From: Echinicola marina
GTDB lineage: Bacteria; Bacteroidota; Bacteroidia; Cytophagales; Cyclobacteriaceae
Direction: 5' to 3'
Length of the DNA stretch: 64,000 nucleotides
NCBI RefSeq assembly: GCF_020463795.1
Contig: NZ_CP080025.1
Coordinates: 1,739,001-1,803,000, forward strand
Made by a program: the position numbers and the translations under genes
The notes under the pieces: generated by a model
Told to the model about the DNA's origin: nothing
What the model saw: the letters and a program-made list of their open reading frames with translations, nothing else
Database searches by the model: none
In this document: positions 19,908 through 28,869 of the stretch, piece after piece
Numbering within the stretch: position 1 is the stretch's first letter
Layout of the letters: each line of letters starts with the position of its first letter

Positions 19908-21371
19908 ATGATATTGACTGCTGAAAATATACTTCTTGTCGGAGCTATCTTGCTAATCGCAAGTATATTGGCGAGTAAGACTGCTGGAAGGGCAGGGATT
20001 CCTGTCCTGTTGTTGTTTTTGGGAATAGGAATGCTTGCAGGTTCTGATGGCTTAGGGGGAATCGCTTTTGATGACCCTAAAATAGCTCAGTTGTTGGGGG
20101 TAGTTTCCTTGGCTTATATACTGTTTTCAGGAGGTCTGGATACAAAATGGCAAAGCATCAAGCCTGTTTTGGGATCTGGATTGACGCTTTCTACTTTGGG
20201 GGTGCTGCTTACCGCTGCGTCCGTTGGTGGCTTTGCCTATTGGATTGGAGAGTTTAGTTTGTTGGAGAGTTTATTGCTTGGAGCTATAGTTTCATCGACT
20301 GATGCCGCTGCAGTATTTTCCATTTTGAGGACAAAGAGTATCGGTTTGAAGGGGAATTTGCGTCCCTTATTGGAGCTGGAGTCTGGGAGTAATGATCCCA
20401 TGGCTTATTTTTTAACTATAGGGTTGACTTCTTTAATAAGCTTGGAGGGATTTACCATCCAAAGCCTTTTGCCGGTTTTTGTACTTCAAATGTTGGTTGG
20501 TGGACTTGGTGGATATTTGTTTGGAAGAGGAACTGTTTTGCTTTTTAATAAAATTCAACTGGAATATGAAGGCCTTTATCCTGTATTAATGCTGGCATTG
20601 GTGATGTTGGTTTATGGCGTGCTTGATATATTGGGAGGGAATGGTTTTTTGGGTGTCTATATCGCAGCTGTTACTATAGGTAATGGTAAAATGATCCATA
20701 AGAAAAGTATTATTAAATTTTTCGATGGTATTGCCTGGTTAATGCAGATTATCATGTTCATAACACTAGGCTTATTGGTGTTCCCAAGTCAAGTGATTCC
20801 GGTAATGGGTATTGGTTTTGTCATTGCCTTATTTTTGATTGTTGTAGCAAGGCCTATAGGGGTTTTTGTTTCCTTGGCATTTTTTAAATTTAGCTTTAAG
20901 GATAAATTGTTTGTTAGTTGGGTAGGACTTAGAGGGGCAGTACCCATTGTTTTTGCTACTTTTCCTCTTATTGCAGGGGTTGAAAGTGCCAATATGATTT
21001 TTAATGTAGTCTTCTTTATTGTTTTGACTTCAGTGGCTTTACAGGCCACTTCTCTTTCATTTGTTGCCAAGCTATTAAAACTGGCGGTTCCCGAAGGAAT
21101 GAAAAAGAAGTCTTTGTTGGATCTGGAGCTGTCAGAGAGCTTTAAGAATGCTTTGATAGAGGTAGAAATACCAGAGAATTCTTCCATTGATGGAAAGAAA
21201 ATAGTTGAACTGGGTTTTCCAAATACTTCTCTGATAGTACTGATCAATAGAGACGGGAAGTTTGTTACTCCCAATGGGCATACGGAAATTGTTTCTGGCG
21301 ATAAGTTAATGGTGATGATGAATTCAGAAGACGAAGAGGAAAAGGTGAAAGAAGCTTTAGGTTTAACTTGA
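19908..21371 (+). CDS. Potassium/proton antiporter, CPA1 (NhaP2-like)
   Basis: 487 aa: about 12 membrane helices followed by a cytoplasmic regulatory domain. The ion-path motif is seen as SSTDAAAVFSIL (about 127-138) and ELESGSNDPMAY (about 155-166), characteristic of CPA1 exchangers with the ND motif. The tail (about 400-487) is a TrkA-C/RCK_C domain (ENSSIDGKKIVELGFP, VSGDKLMVMM). It should exchange K+ or Na+ for H+. Its stop overlaps the converging EamA gene by 9 bp. Confidence 0.9.
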   Translation: MILTAENILLVGAILLIASILASKTAGRAGIPVLLLFLGIGMLAGSDGLGGIAFDDPKIAQLLGVVSLAYILFSGGLDTKWQSIKPVLGSGLTLSTLGVLLTAASVGGFAYWIGEFSLLESLLLGAIVSSTDAAAVFSILRTKSIGLKGNLRPLLELESGSNDPMAYFLTIGLTSLISLEGFTIQSLLPVFVLQMLVGGLGGYLFGRGTVLLFNKIQLEYEGLYPVLMLALVMLVYGVLDILGGNGFLGVYIAAVTIGNGKMIHKKSIIKFFDGIAWLMQIIMFITLGLLVFPSQVIPVMGIGFVIALFLIVVARPIGVFVSLAFFKFSFKDKLFVSWVGLRGAVPIVFATFPLIAGVESANMIFNVVFFIVLTSVALQATSLSFVAKLLKLAVPEGMKKKSLLDLELSESFKNALIEVEIPENSSIDGKKIVELGFPNTSLIVLINRDGKFVTPNGHTEIVSGDKLMVMMNSEDEEEKVKEALGLT

Positions 21372-22295
21372 AGAACTAGGGCTGAGCTGTCTGGCCTTTT
21401 TACGGTTTCCAACCCAAACTCCGGTGATGACTGCAAGAATGCCTACATAATGCCCCGGCAATAATACTTCGCCATCAACCACTCCCCATGCAATCGCCAC
21501 TATAGGGATCAGGTAGGTGACCATGCTGGCAAATACAGGAGAGGCGATTTTAACCAATCCGTTAAATATGATCAGGGCAAAGGCTGTGCCCAGTACCCCC
21601 AGGATAGTCAGGTAGCCAGCCGCCAATTTTGCTCCTTCCACATGACTCAGTTTATAGGTGAAGTCTGTCGCAAATAATAAATAGCCTAATGCCACGGGCA
21701 AAACCAATAGTAGGGAAATGGCGGTGATTTCCACAGGCTTGAGTTTAACAAACCAGTGTTTGATGATATTTAGGTTTATGCCATAGCATATTGTGGCCAA
21801 GATTACCAAAAGGGCATATGCATTGATATTGGCCAAGCCGGAGAAGCCTGCGCCTGCCTTTACGGTGATAAGTACCAATACTCCAATAAAAGCGATAATT
21901 AACCCGATACTATTTCTAGCCGTGATTCTTGCTCCAAAGAACAAGGCGCCTATGATCACTACAAATAGTGGGGTGAGGGCATTGAGTACTCCCGTGATGG
22001 AACTGCTGATCTGTGTTTGGGCTGCGGCAAAGAGAAAGGCCGGGATAAAGCTGCCCACCATTCCAGCTATGACCAGGTTGAAGAGCTGTTTTTTGTTCAA
22101 TTTTTTTAGCCTAGGAATGGAAAGAGGAAGTAGGACAATGGCTGCAGAAACAATCCTGTAGGCTCCCACTTCACCTGCTGAGAAAACCACAAGTCCTTTT
22201 TTGATAAGGATAAAGGAACTTCCCCAAATTAAAGAAAGAAAGGCCAATAATAGCCAGCTGCGCAAATTTTGATCACCTGATTGGTTTTGAGTCAT
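21363..22295 (-). CDS. EamA/DMT-superfamily transporter
   Basis: 310 aa with ten hydrophobic segments in two EamA repeats; FLSLIWGSSFILIKKGL near the N-terminus and the start of the second repeat near residue 160 are typical. Exporter of small metabolites, substrate unknown. Converges with the antiporter gene and overlaps its 3' end by 9 bp, with no room for a separate terminator between them. Confidence 0.87.
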   Translation of the reverse strand: MTQNQSGDQNLRSWLLLAFLSLIWGSSFILIKKGLVVFSAGEVGAYRIVSAAIVLLPLSIPRLKKLNKKQLFNLVIAGMVGSFIPAFLFAAAQTQISSSITGVLNALTPLFVVIIGALFFGARITARNSIGLIIAFIGVLVLITVKAGAGFSGLANINAYALLVILATICYGINLNIIKHWFVKLKPVEITAISLLLVLPVALGYLLFATDFTYKLSHVEGAKLAAGYLTILGVLGTAFALIIFNGLVKIASPVFASMVTYLIPIVAIAWGVVDGEVLLPGHYVGILAVITGVWVGNRKKARQLSPSSSS

Positions 22296-22535
22296 TATAT
22301 TAGGGTTATATCTGTTGCTAAATTATTCACAAAAGTAAACTTTTCAATTAACAGCCTAGGGTAAAATTTAGTTGCCTTATGTGAAAAATGGTTTTAGGCA
22401 AAGTGCGACAAGTTAAAGTTTAGATTATATCTATTCTTTACGTGCTTGGCGACTTCTTAGTGTTCCTCTGCATGAAAAAAAAGTAAATCGCGGCTCTTTA
22501 AGATCAAAGTGTTTTCGATTTAGATACTAGACAAA

Positions 22536-22566
22536 AAAAAGGTTGGCTTTATGGGCCAACCTTGGG
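22536..22566 (-). terminator. Intrinsic terminator after dusB
   Basis: AAGGTTGGC (22539-22547) pairs with GCCAACCTT (22555-22563); on the minus strand the stem is followed by a T-run (complement of the A-run 22533-22540). It ends the dusB transcript. The rest of the 22296-22584 gap shows nothing else. Confidence 0.85.
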
Positions 22567-22584
22567 TAATGTAAGTTTATTGAA

Positions 22585-23583
22585 TTAACCGGCTACAAAC
22601 TGGTAATCGGCAAATTGTACCGCTACTTCGTCAAGAATAGCGGCCACTTCGTCATAAGTGTCTGCAGTGACCATTTGCATTCTGTAAGGCTTGAAATTAG
22701 GCATGCCACGGAAGTAGTTCGTATAATGTCTACGCATTTCAAGAATGCCCAATTTTTCACCCTTCCACTTCACAGAAAAGTCCAAGTGCTTTTTGGTCAC
22801 GCGGATCCTTTCGGCCAAATCTGGTGCGGCTAGTTTTTCTCCGGTTTCAAAAAAGTGCTTGACCTCATTGAAGATCCATGGGTAGCCAATGGCTGCTCGG
22901 CCGATCATCATGCCATCCACTCCAAATCGGTTTCTATAATCGAGGGCGCGTTCTGGACTGTCGATGTCCCCATTTCCAAATAATGGGATATGGATGCGTG
23001 GGTTTTCTTTGATTTTGGCCAAATAGGTCCAATCAGCTTCACCTTTGTACATTTGCTTTCTGGTACGGGCATGCACACTGATGGCCTGAATGCCCACATC
23101 CTGTAGCCTTTCTACTACTTCAACGATACGGATGGTTTCGTGGTCCCAGCCCAGTCGGGTTTTTACAGTAACGGGAATCTTTACGGCTTTGACGATTTCA
23201 GCGGTCATTTCCACCATTTTGTCAATATCCAATAAAATACCCGCTCCAGCGCCTTTGCAGGCCACTTTGTTTACTGGACAACCGTAATTGATATCCAAAA
23301 TGTCCGGTCCGGCAGCTTCTGCGATGGCAGCGGCTTCCCGCATGGATTCGATTTCATTGCCGAAAATCTGAATACCAATAGGTCTTTCGTATTCGAAAAT
23401 ATCGAGTTTTTGGACACTTTTGGCAGCGTCACGGATCAATCCCTCAGAGCTGATAAACTCTGTGTACATCAAATCGGCACCATTTTCCTTGCATACGGCC
23501 CTAAAAGGCGGATCGCTGACATCCTCCATGGGGGCCAGTAGCAATGGAAATTCCCCTAAGTCTAAGTTTCCTATTTTTACCAC
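22585..23583 (-). CDS. dusB: tRNA-dihydrouridine synthase, DusB type
   Basis: 332 aa FMN-dependent TIM barrel that reduces uridines in the tRNA D-loop. Start MVKIGNLDLGEFPLLLAPMEDVSDPPFR is the family N-terminus, DINYGCPVNKVACKGAGAG (about 97-115) carries the catalytic Cys, and VKTRLGWD, SVHARTRKQMYKG and GNGDIDSPERA follow in order. Complete and normal in length. Confidence 0.93.
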   Translation of the reverse strand: MVKIGNLDLGEFPLLLAPMEDVSDPPFRAVCKENGADLMYTEFISSEGLIRDAAKSVQKLDIFEYERPIGIQIFGNEIESMREAAAIAEAAGPDILDINYGCPVNKVACKGAGAGILLDIDKMVEMTAEIVKAVKIPVTVKTRLGWDHETIRIVEVVERLQDVGIQAISVHARTRKQMYKGEADWTYLAKIKENPRIHIPLFGNGDIDSPERALDYRNRFGVDGMMIGRAAIGYPWIFNEVKHFFETGEKLAAPDLAERIRVTKKHLDFSVKWKGEKLGILEMRRHYTNYFRGMPNFKPYRMQMVTADTYDEVAAILDEVAVQFADYQFVAG

Positions 23584-23620
23584 GACTGATTTATAATTTT
23601 CCTGTAAATTTACCCCAATT

Positions 23621-24580
23621 ATGGAGATTTATAAAACTCAAAGCCAAATAGCTGCAAAACACAACTGGATATTGTCCTTAGTTGTACTCGTTTTGATCAC
23701 TTTTGGTGTACTTGCTCTTACACAAGGACTGGCACTGATCCTTATCCCTTTCATGTTTGATATTCCCTATGATGATATTCTGCCGCTTTTTGAGGGGCAG
23801 CTAGATCACCCTAACGGACGGGCAGCCATGTTATTTCTTCAGGGTTTGGGCGGTGGACTGGCCTATTTCCTCGCGGCTTACTTATATATTAAGTTAGTAG
23901 AAAAAGCCGATCTCGACTGGAAACAACAGTTTAATCGAGTAAAGTTCAATGTTTTACTGATTATTTTCCCCTTGCTTTTTGGCTTTATTCTTTTTGACTC
24001 TGCTATAGTGGAGTGGAATATGAATATTAGCTTCCCTTCTTTTATGTCTGGCTTTGAGCGTTTTGCTAGGGAAATGGAGGACAAGGCCATGGTTTTGACC
24101 AAATATCTTACCGATTTCCAAAGCCCTGTTGAGTTTCTGTTTGGGCTGCTGGTGATTGGTGTGATGGCGGGTATTGGAGAGGAATATTTGTTTCGTGGCT
24201 TGATTCAGCCTAAGTTTCACCGATATACTGGAAATGCCCATATGGGAATTTGGATTTCTGCATTTATCTTCTCGGCCATTCATTTTCAGTTTTATGGCTT
24301 TTTCCCAAGGATGTTTTTAGGAGCACTGTTTGGTTATCTGTATTTATATTCGGGTAGTTTGGTATACCCGATGTTGGCACATGTGCTGAATAATTCTTTT
24401 ACCTTGATCATGGTTTACCTGAACAAGCTGGGCATGGTAGAGTTTAATATGGAGGAACCGGATGATTTTTCCTGGTATACAGTTTTGATGGGGCTGATTG
24501 TCTTTGTTTTCTGTATGCGTATTTTTATTTCTCAAAACAGAAATGTCACTTCACATGGAAAAATGGCAGAAGGTATTTGA
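23621..24580 (+). CDS. CPBP-family intramembrane metalloprotease
   Basis: 319 aa, about eight hydrophobic segments. CPBP signature motifs: GIGEEYLFRGLIQPKF (EExxxR, about 185-195), FIFSAIHFQFYGFFPR (FxxxH), and YPMLAHVLNNS near the end. Membrane-embedded protease, substrate unknown. Divergent from dusB with 37 bp between starts. The DUF2007 gene begins inside its 3' end. Confidence 0.88.
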   Translation: MEIYKTQSQIAAKHNWILSLVVLVLITFGVLALTQGLALILIPFMFDIPYDDILPLFEGQLDHPNGRAAMLFLQGLGGGLAYFLAAYLYIKLVEKADLDWKQQFNRVKFNVLLIIFPLLFGFILFDSAIVEWNMNISFPSFMSGFERFAREMEDKAMVLTKYLTDFQSPVEFLFGLLVIGVMAGIGEEYLFRGLIQPKFHRYTGNAHMGIWISAFIFSAIHFQFYGFFPRMFLGALFGYLYLYSGSLVYPMLAHVLNNSFTLIMVYLNKLGMVEFNMEEPDDFSWYTVLMGLIVFVFCMRIFISQNRNVTSHGKMAEGI

Positions 24581-24761
24581 AAGTAGTACACCAATTAGGG
24601 CTGAAATCGTCAAAGGTGTATTAAGCGAACATGATATTACGGCCATTGTACTCAATAAAAAAGAATCAGTTTATCAAATTCATGGCAGTTATCAGGTAAT
24701 GGTGGCTGCAGAAAAGGCCCTTGTGGCGATTAATATAATAAAGAATGAGATCTCGTTTTAA
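24555..24761 (+). CDS. DUF2007 domain protein
   Basis: 68 aa from the ATG at 24555 (MEKWQKVFESSTPIRAEIVKG), which is the natural start of this small ferredoxin-like putative signal-transducing domain. It overlaps the CPBP gene by 26 bp and cdsA by 17 bp, so the three are a tightly coupled operon. Function of DUF2007 is not established. Confidence 0.85.
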   Translation: MEKWQKVFESSTPIRAEIVKGVLSEHDITAIVLNKKESVYQIHGSYQVMVAAEKALVAINIIKNEISF

Positions 24762-25584
24762 TATTTCCAATTATAGTGAGCTGGGACAACGTGTCATCAC
24801 GGCAATAATAGGCGCAGCAGCTATAATTGGGGGTTGTATTTATAGTGAGTGGACCTATTTTGTAGTATTTGGGGGGATTTTGGTGTTTTCTCAAATGGAA
24901 TTTTATAAGCTGTCAGGTTTGGATGGGATGCTTCCTCTGAAATCTTTTGGTACTTTTTTGGGTGCAATGATCTTTTCCATGTCTTTTTTGGTGGAGATGC
25001 AGCATATGGCGGATAAGTATTACTTTCTTATCTTTCCGATGGTCTCCCTGATATTCTTTATTAAATTGTACAAGAAAACGGATAAAAAGCCATTCACGGG
25101 GATAGCCTATACCTTTTTGGGGCTGTTTTATGTGGCAGTTCCATTTTCATTGTTGAACATGGCCGCTTTTTCTGTGGATGAAACCTTTCACTATGAAGTC
25201 ATCGTAGGTAGCTTATTGCTGTTATGGGCAAGTGATACTGGAGCTTATTTTTCCGGAACAAAGTTTGGCAAAACGAAGTTGTTTGAAAGGGTGTCTCCAA
25301 AAAAATCCTGGGAAGGTAGCTTGGGAGGCGCTTTGATGGCATTGGTAGTGGCCTATTTCCTGGGGATTAACTTTGTCATAATCGCACCTTGGAAATGGTT
25401 TTGCATAGCTGGAATCATCGTTATTGCCGGCACCTATGGGGATTTGATTGAGTCCTTGTTCAAGAGAAGTATTGCAATCAAAGACTCAGGAAAAGGATTG
25501 CCAGGCCACGGTGGTTTTATGGATCGTTTTGACGGATTGTTAGTTTCAGCGCCTTTTATTGTTGCTTTTTTGAAAATGTTTTAA
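24745..25584 (+). CDS. cdsA: Phosphatidate cytidylyltransferase
   Basis: 279 aa, several membrane helices and the CTP-transferase signature near the C-terminus: KRSIAIKDSGKGLPGHGGFMDRFDG (about 235-260). It makes CDP-diacylglycerol from phosphatidic acid and CTP. GTKFGKTKLFERVSPKKSWEG upstream of that is also typical. Before the mobile element inserted, psd (phosphatidylserine decarboxylase) lay just beyond the next gene, so this was a phospholipid neighbourhood. Confidence 0.94.
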   Translation: MRSRFNISNYSELGQRVITAIIGAAAIIGGCIYSEWTYFVVFGGILVFSQMEFYKLSGLDGMLPLKSFGTFLGAMIFSMSFLVEMQHMADKYYFLIFPMVSLIFFIKLYKKTDKKPFTGIAYTFLGLFYVAVPFSLLNMAAFSVDETFHYEVIVGSLLLLWASDTGAYFSGTKFGKTKLFERVSPKKSWEGSLGGALMALVVAYFLGINFVIIAPWKWFCIAGIIVIAGTYGDLIESLFKRSIAIKDSGKGLPGHGGFMDRFDGLLVSAPFIVAFLKMF

Positions 25585-25658
25585 AAAAGTATTGGGTGTT
25601 TTGGAAATGTATTAATATTGCATTGTAATTCAATTGCTAAATAAACTAGAACCCAATT

Positions 25659-26936
25659 ATGGCTTACATTGAACCGGCCCCTATAAAGGACAAAGAAAAT
25701 CCTTTGGAGTCAATGATGGAGAGGTTTAATATCGCAGCAGAAAAATTAGGCCTCTCTGAGGAGGTTTATAGCGTGCTGAAAAACCCCGCTAAACAAGTGA
25801 TAGTTTCCCTACCCATTACCATGGACAATGGTAAAATAAAAGTTTTTGAGGGCATTAGGGTGGTACATTCCAATATTCTCGGGCCTGCTAAAGGCGGAAT
25901 TCGTTTTGCTCCTGATGTACACATTGATGAGGTCCGAGCTTTGGCAGCCTGGATGACTTGGAAATGTGCTGTGGTGGATATCCCCTACGGTGGTGGAAAA
26001 GGAGGTGTTCGCTGTAATCCTAGAGAAATGTCTAAGGGAGAAATTGAGCGTTTGGTGAGGGCATATACCATGGCTATGATTGATGTGTTTGGTCCTGATA
26101 AGGATATACCTGCCCCGGATATGGGGACGGGGCCTAGGGAAATGGCCTGGCTGATGGATGAATACTCCAAGGCACATGGTACGACAGTGAACGCAGTGGT
26201 GACGGGTAAGCCTTTGGTACTTGGAGGTTCTTTGGGAAGAACAGAAGCTACTGGTAGAGGTGTTATGGTATCTGCCCTGGCGGCCATGGAAAAATTGAAA
26301 ATCAATCCTTTTCAGGCAACCTGTGTTGTTCAGGGCTTTGGTAATGTTGGTTCTTGGGCTGCACAGCTTTTGGAGGAAAGGGGGCTGAAGATTGTTTCTA
26401 TCTCAGATATTTCGGGGGCTTATTATAACAGTAATGGTATTAATATTCAGGAGGCCATTAAATTTAGGAATGAAAATAATGGTATCTTGGAAGGCTTCCA
26501 TGGTGCGGAGAAACTTTCCAGTCCAGATGAATTGTTTGAATTAGAGGTGGATGTGTTGGTTCCCGCGGCTGTAGAGGATGTGATTACCAAAAAGAATGTG
26601 GATAAGATCAAGGCCAAATTGATCGTCGAGGGTGCTAATGGGCCTACTTCTTTCAATGCAGATAAAATCATCAATGAGAAGGGAATCATGGTGGTGCCGG
26701 ATATCCTGGCCAATGCAGGAGGGGTGACTGTTTCTTATTTTGAATGGGTACAGAACCGTTTAGGATATAAGTGGACTGCCGAAAGGGTGAACAGAAGGTC
26801 AGACAGAATTATGAAGGAAGCCTTTGATCATGTATACAAAGCTTCTGTAAAATATGATGTTCCTATGAGGATAGCTGCTTATATTGTAGCTATTGACAAG
26901 GTAGCCCAGACTTACCAATATAGGGGCGGCTACTAA
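25659..26936 (+). CDS. Glu/Leu/Phe/Val dehydrogenase (glutamate dehydrogenase)
   Basis: 425 aa. The substrate Lys region is GPAKGGIRFAPDVHIDEV (about 82-100), with the second Lys in CAVVDIPYGGGKGGV; the nucleotide-binding glycine loop is VQGFGNVGSWAAQLL (about 225-238), and ILANAGGVTVSYFEWVQN near the end is a family pattern. It interconverts glutamate and 2-oxoglutarate with NAD(P). Coenzyme preference cannot be read with certainty. Last host gene before the integrated element. Confidence 0.93.
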   Translation: MAYIEPAPIKDKENPLESMMERFNIAAEKLGLSEEVYSVLKNPAKQVIVSLPITMDNGKIKVFEGIRVVHSNILGPAKGGIRFAPDVHIDEVRALAAWMTWKCAVVDIPYGGGKGGVRCNPREMSKGEIERLVRAYTMAMIDVFGPDKDIPAPDMGTGPREMAWLMDEYSKAHGTTVNAVVTGKPLVLGGSLGRTEATGRGVMVSALAAMEKLKINPFQATCVVQGFGNVGSWAAQLLEERGLKIVSISDISGAYYNSNGINIQEAIKFRNENNGILEGFHGAEKLSSPDELFELEVDVLVPAAVEDVITKKNVDKIKAKLIVEGANGPTSFNADKIINEKGIMVVPDILANAGGVTVSYFEWVQNRLGYKWTAERVNRRSDRIMKEAFDHVYKASVKYDVPMRIAAYIVAIDKVAQTYQYRGGY

Positions 26937-27036
26937 AACGCTTGGTAATGCACTGAATAATATTTGTTAAGCGGGCAAAAAATAAAATTTGATTGTCTAA
27001 ATGATAAGTAATTATCCTTAATTGGTTATTTATAGT

Positions 27037-27044
27037 TAAATTTG
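27037..27044 (+). promoter_or_regulatory. Probable original psd promoter, -7 element
   Basis: TAAATTTG fits the Bacteroidota -7 consensus TAnnTTTG and lies 18 bp before the orphan psd start codon at 27063. No good -33 TTTG at normal spacing was found. After insertion of the element, this promoter only drives a short stub. Confidence 0.45.
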
Positions 27045-27062
27045 CCTCCTTAATTTTAAATC

Positions 27063-27078
27063 ATGACCATACATAAAG
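27063..27078 (+). repeat. Left attachment site (attL), 16-bp copy of the psd start
   Basis: ATGACCATACATAAAG here matches ATGACTATACATAAAG at 45629-45644 with one silent difference. It encodes MTIHK, the first five residues of Psd. After it the frame reads nine more codons and stops at 27105-27107, leaving a 14-codon stub. The pair of repeats bounds the integrated element. Confidence 0.75.
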
Positions 27079-27114
27079 TTGTAATAATTGCATTTTCTGA
27101 TATTTAAATAATTG

Positions 27115-27140
27115 AAAAGGGGCTAAAAAGCCCCTTTTTT
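27115..27140 (+). terminator. Terminator insulating the element from the psd promoter
   Basis: AAGGGGCT (27117-27124) pairs with AGCCCCTT (27129-27136) around AAAA, followed by six T. It lies between attL and the integrase promoter and should stop transcription entering from the original psd promoter. Confidence 0.85.
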
Positions 27141-27169
27141 GCTATTGTTCGCATTTCCTTATATTTATC

Positions 27170-27178
27170 TATGTTTGC
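27170..27178 (+). promoter_or_regulatory. Integrase promoter, -7 element
   Basis: TATGTTTGC matches TAnnTTTGc. A TTG at 27145-27147 sits 22 bp upstream, near the expected -33 position. The site overlaps one of the TTTGCAA repeats (27173-27180), so integrase binding at its arm sites could repress its own promoter; that last point is inference. Confidence 0.5.
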
Positions 27179-27202
27179 AACTAGTTTGAAAAATGTTTGC
27201 AA
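27173..27202 (+). repeat. GTTTGCAA repeats at the left end (possible integrase arm sites)
   Basis: Two identical GTTTGCAA octamers at 27173-27180 and 27195-27202, 22 bp apart. The same octamer occurs twice at the right end (45553-45560 and 45564-45571). Symmetric placement near both att sites fits arm-type binding sites of a tyrosine recombinase. Confidence 0.45.
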
Positions 27203-27218
27203 ATTTTTATATTCGATA

Positions 27219-28502
27219 ATGGCAACAGTAGATTTATATTTGGACACAAGGAGAGCACTCAAAGACGGTACCTATCCTTTGAAGCTTAGAGTTTCACATG
27301 AAAGGAAAACCAAGTATTTCAAAACAGATCCTTCATACAGTTTTAGTCTTAAGGGGTATGAGAAAATAATCAAGACCAAGAAAGGTTCTAGACTGGATGA
27401 GAATCAAGCAGAGATTAGAGATATTGTTTTCGCCCAGTTAAGCAAAGCCAGTAGTATAATTAAAGAGCTCGAGTTTTTTAATTTTGCAGCCTTCCAATTA
27501 AGGTTTACGGGAAAGGGAGACCGAAATGATATTCTTTTTCGTCTTGAAGAATTATGTGATTCAGGGAATAATCCAGGTAGTACCGGTGTAAACAAAGATG
27601 CTTACTCAGCATTGACCCATTATATCAATCGGGACAATCCTAAATTTATACCAGGGAAAAAGGGTAAGGGCAAAAATCAAAAAAGCGATATCATAAGTAA
27701 GCTACCGATGAATGCCATTACCCCAAAATGGTTGAATGAGTTTGAGGCTTGGCAAATAAAAAGGGGGCTAAGCCCAACAACTATTGCTATAATTCTAAAT
27801 AGGGTAAAAGCGGTATTCAATCAAGCAATAAGAGACCAAGAAATAGACCCAAACAGGTACCCATTCGGAAAAGGGAAATATCAACCTCCGGCACCTAGGA
27901 AATCAAAGAAGTATCTTAAAGATGATCAACTGGTTGAATTCTTTAAATATGAAGCTAAAACCAGCCCAGAAGAATTTGCAAAAGACTTCTTTATCTTTAG
28001 TTATTTGGCCAGTGGTATGAATTTGGGGGATATCTTTTTACTGAAGTGGTCAAACTTTAATGGTAGGGATAGCTTTAGTTTCTTTCGTAGAAAAACAGTA
28101 AGCCGAAGTACAGACCCAAAAGAAATAACGGTCCATTTAAATGAACACTTATGGGCTATAATCGATAAGCATGGAAGCCGGAAGATAAATAATGATTATG
28201 TTTTTAATATAGTGGATCCTTCAATGGATACCGAAAGAGCCTACGTGGTGATAAAAATGGCGATCAATAAAGTAAATGTAAACCTTAAAAAGATTGGAGA
28301 ATCATTGGGCTTTGATGTTCCTCTGACCTCGTACCATGCCCGCCATGCCTATGCCACTAAATTAATGAAGGTCGCTCCGGTTGCCTACATTTCAAAGCAG
28401 CTGGGGCATTCAAATATTCAAACTACTGAAGATTATCTCGGACAGTTTGAAAAGGATGAGGCTTTAAAATATGAGGCTAATCTTATTCCAAAGATTAATT
28501 AA
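27219..28502 (+). CDS. Tyrosine recombinase / integrase of the element
   Basis: 427 aa from the ATG at 27219 (MATVDLYLDTRRALKDGTYP is the usual Bacteroidota arm-binding N-terminus); an in-frame ATG at 27171 lies inside the promoter and is less likely. Domains: arm-binding (1-75), SAM-like core-binding (about 120-210), catalytic domain (about 230-420). Box II Arg is in YHARHAYATKL, box III His in QLGHSNIQTT, and the nucleophile Tyr is in EDYLGQF (about residue 406). The classical first Arg (GLR) is replaced by GMN in YLASGMNLGDI, as in several Bacteroidota recombinases. It should integrate and excise the element at psd. Confidence 0.93.
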   Translation: MATVDLYLDTRRALKDGTYPLKLRVSHERKTKYFKTDPSYSFSLKGYEKIIKTKKGSRLDENQAEIRDIVFAQLSKASSIIKELEFFNFAAFQLRFTGKGDRNDILFRLEELCDSGNNPGSTGVNKDAYSALTHYINRDNPKFIPGKKGKGKNQKSDIISKLPMNAITPKWLNEFEAWQIKRGLSPTTIAIILNRVKAVFNQAIRDQEIDPNRYPFGKGKYQPPAPRKSKKYLKDDQLVEFFKYEAKTSPEEFAKDFFIFSYLASGMNLGDIFLLKWSNFNGRDSFSFFRRKTVSRSTDPKEITVHLNEHLWAIIDKHGSRKINNDYVFNIVDPSMDTERAYVVIKMAINKVNVNLKKIGESLGFDVPLTSYHARHAYATKLMKVAPVAYISKQLGHSNIQTTEDYLGQFEKDEALKYEANLIPKIN

Positions 28503-28869
28503 ATTAAAGAGGGGTTTTAAGTACTTGTAAATAAAATGTAATATAAACTGTCAATAAAAAGTAATAAATTCGTTTACTTTTAGATTTTTTTAGTAAAAAT
28601 TCTATCAAATTAATTTTTATTTATAAAAAAATATGTGCTTGTTTGTTGTGCTGGGTAACAACAACGACACGGGAAACTGTGGTTATCGAGCAAAATCCGC
28701 GACAACGACGCAACAGATTTTTTAACAACTTAAACAACAACGACACGGACGCCCTGTGAGCAATGAGGGGTAAACTGCTGATATGTCCAGCGGGGTACAA
28801 CTATGGTAGCTCTTAGGTGCGGACAACCTTATTAATTTAAGTCGGGGACATATCCCGAAAGGTTAAAAT
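28503..28869 (+). promoter_or_regulatory. 367-bp regulatory region with repeats and a long inverted repeat
   Basis: No open frame. It holds two exact copies of AACAACAACGACACGG (28657-28672 and 28733-28748), a related GACAACGACG copy at 28701-28710, and then an inverted repeat GATATGTCC (28780-28788) / GGACATATC (28846-28854) just before the first HTH gene. Between the arms lies a GC-richer segment (CAGCGGGGTAC, GGTAGCTCTTAGGTGCGGAC) that could fold. This is the likely control region for the early operon. Confidence 0.5.

Noticed and set aside
28785-28824. tRNA-like D-arm (AGCGGGGTAC ... TGGTAGCTC) in the element leader
   Set aside because: No acceptor stem, anticodon arm or T-loop (GTTCGA) is present at the right distances.
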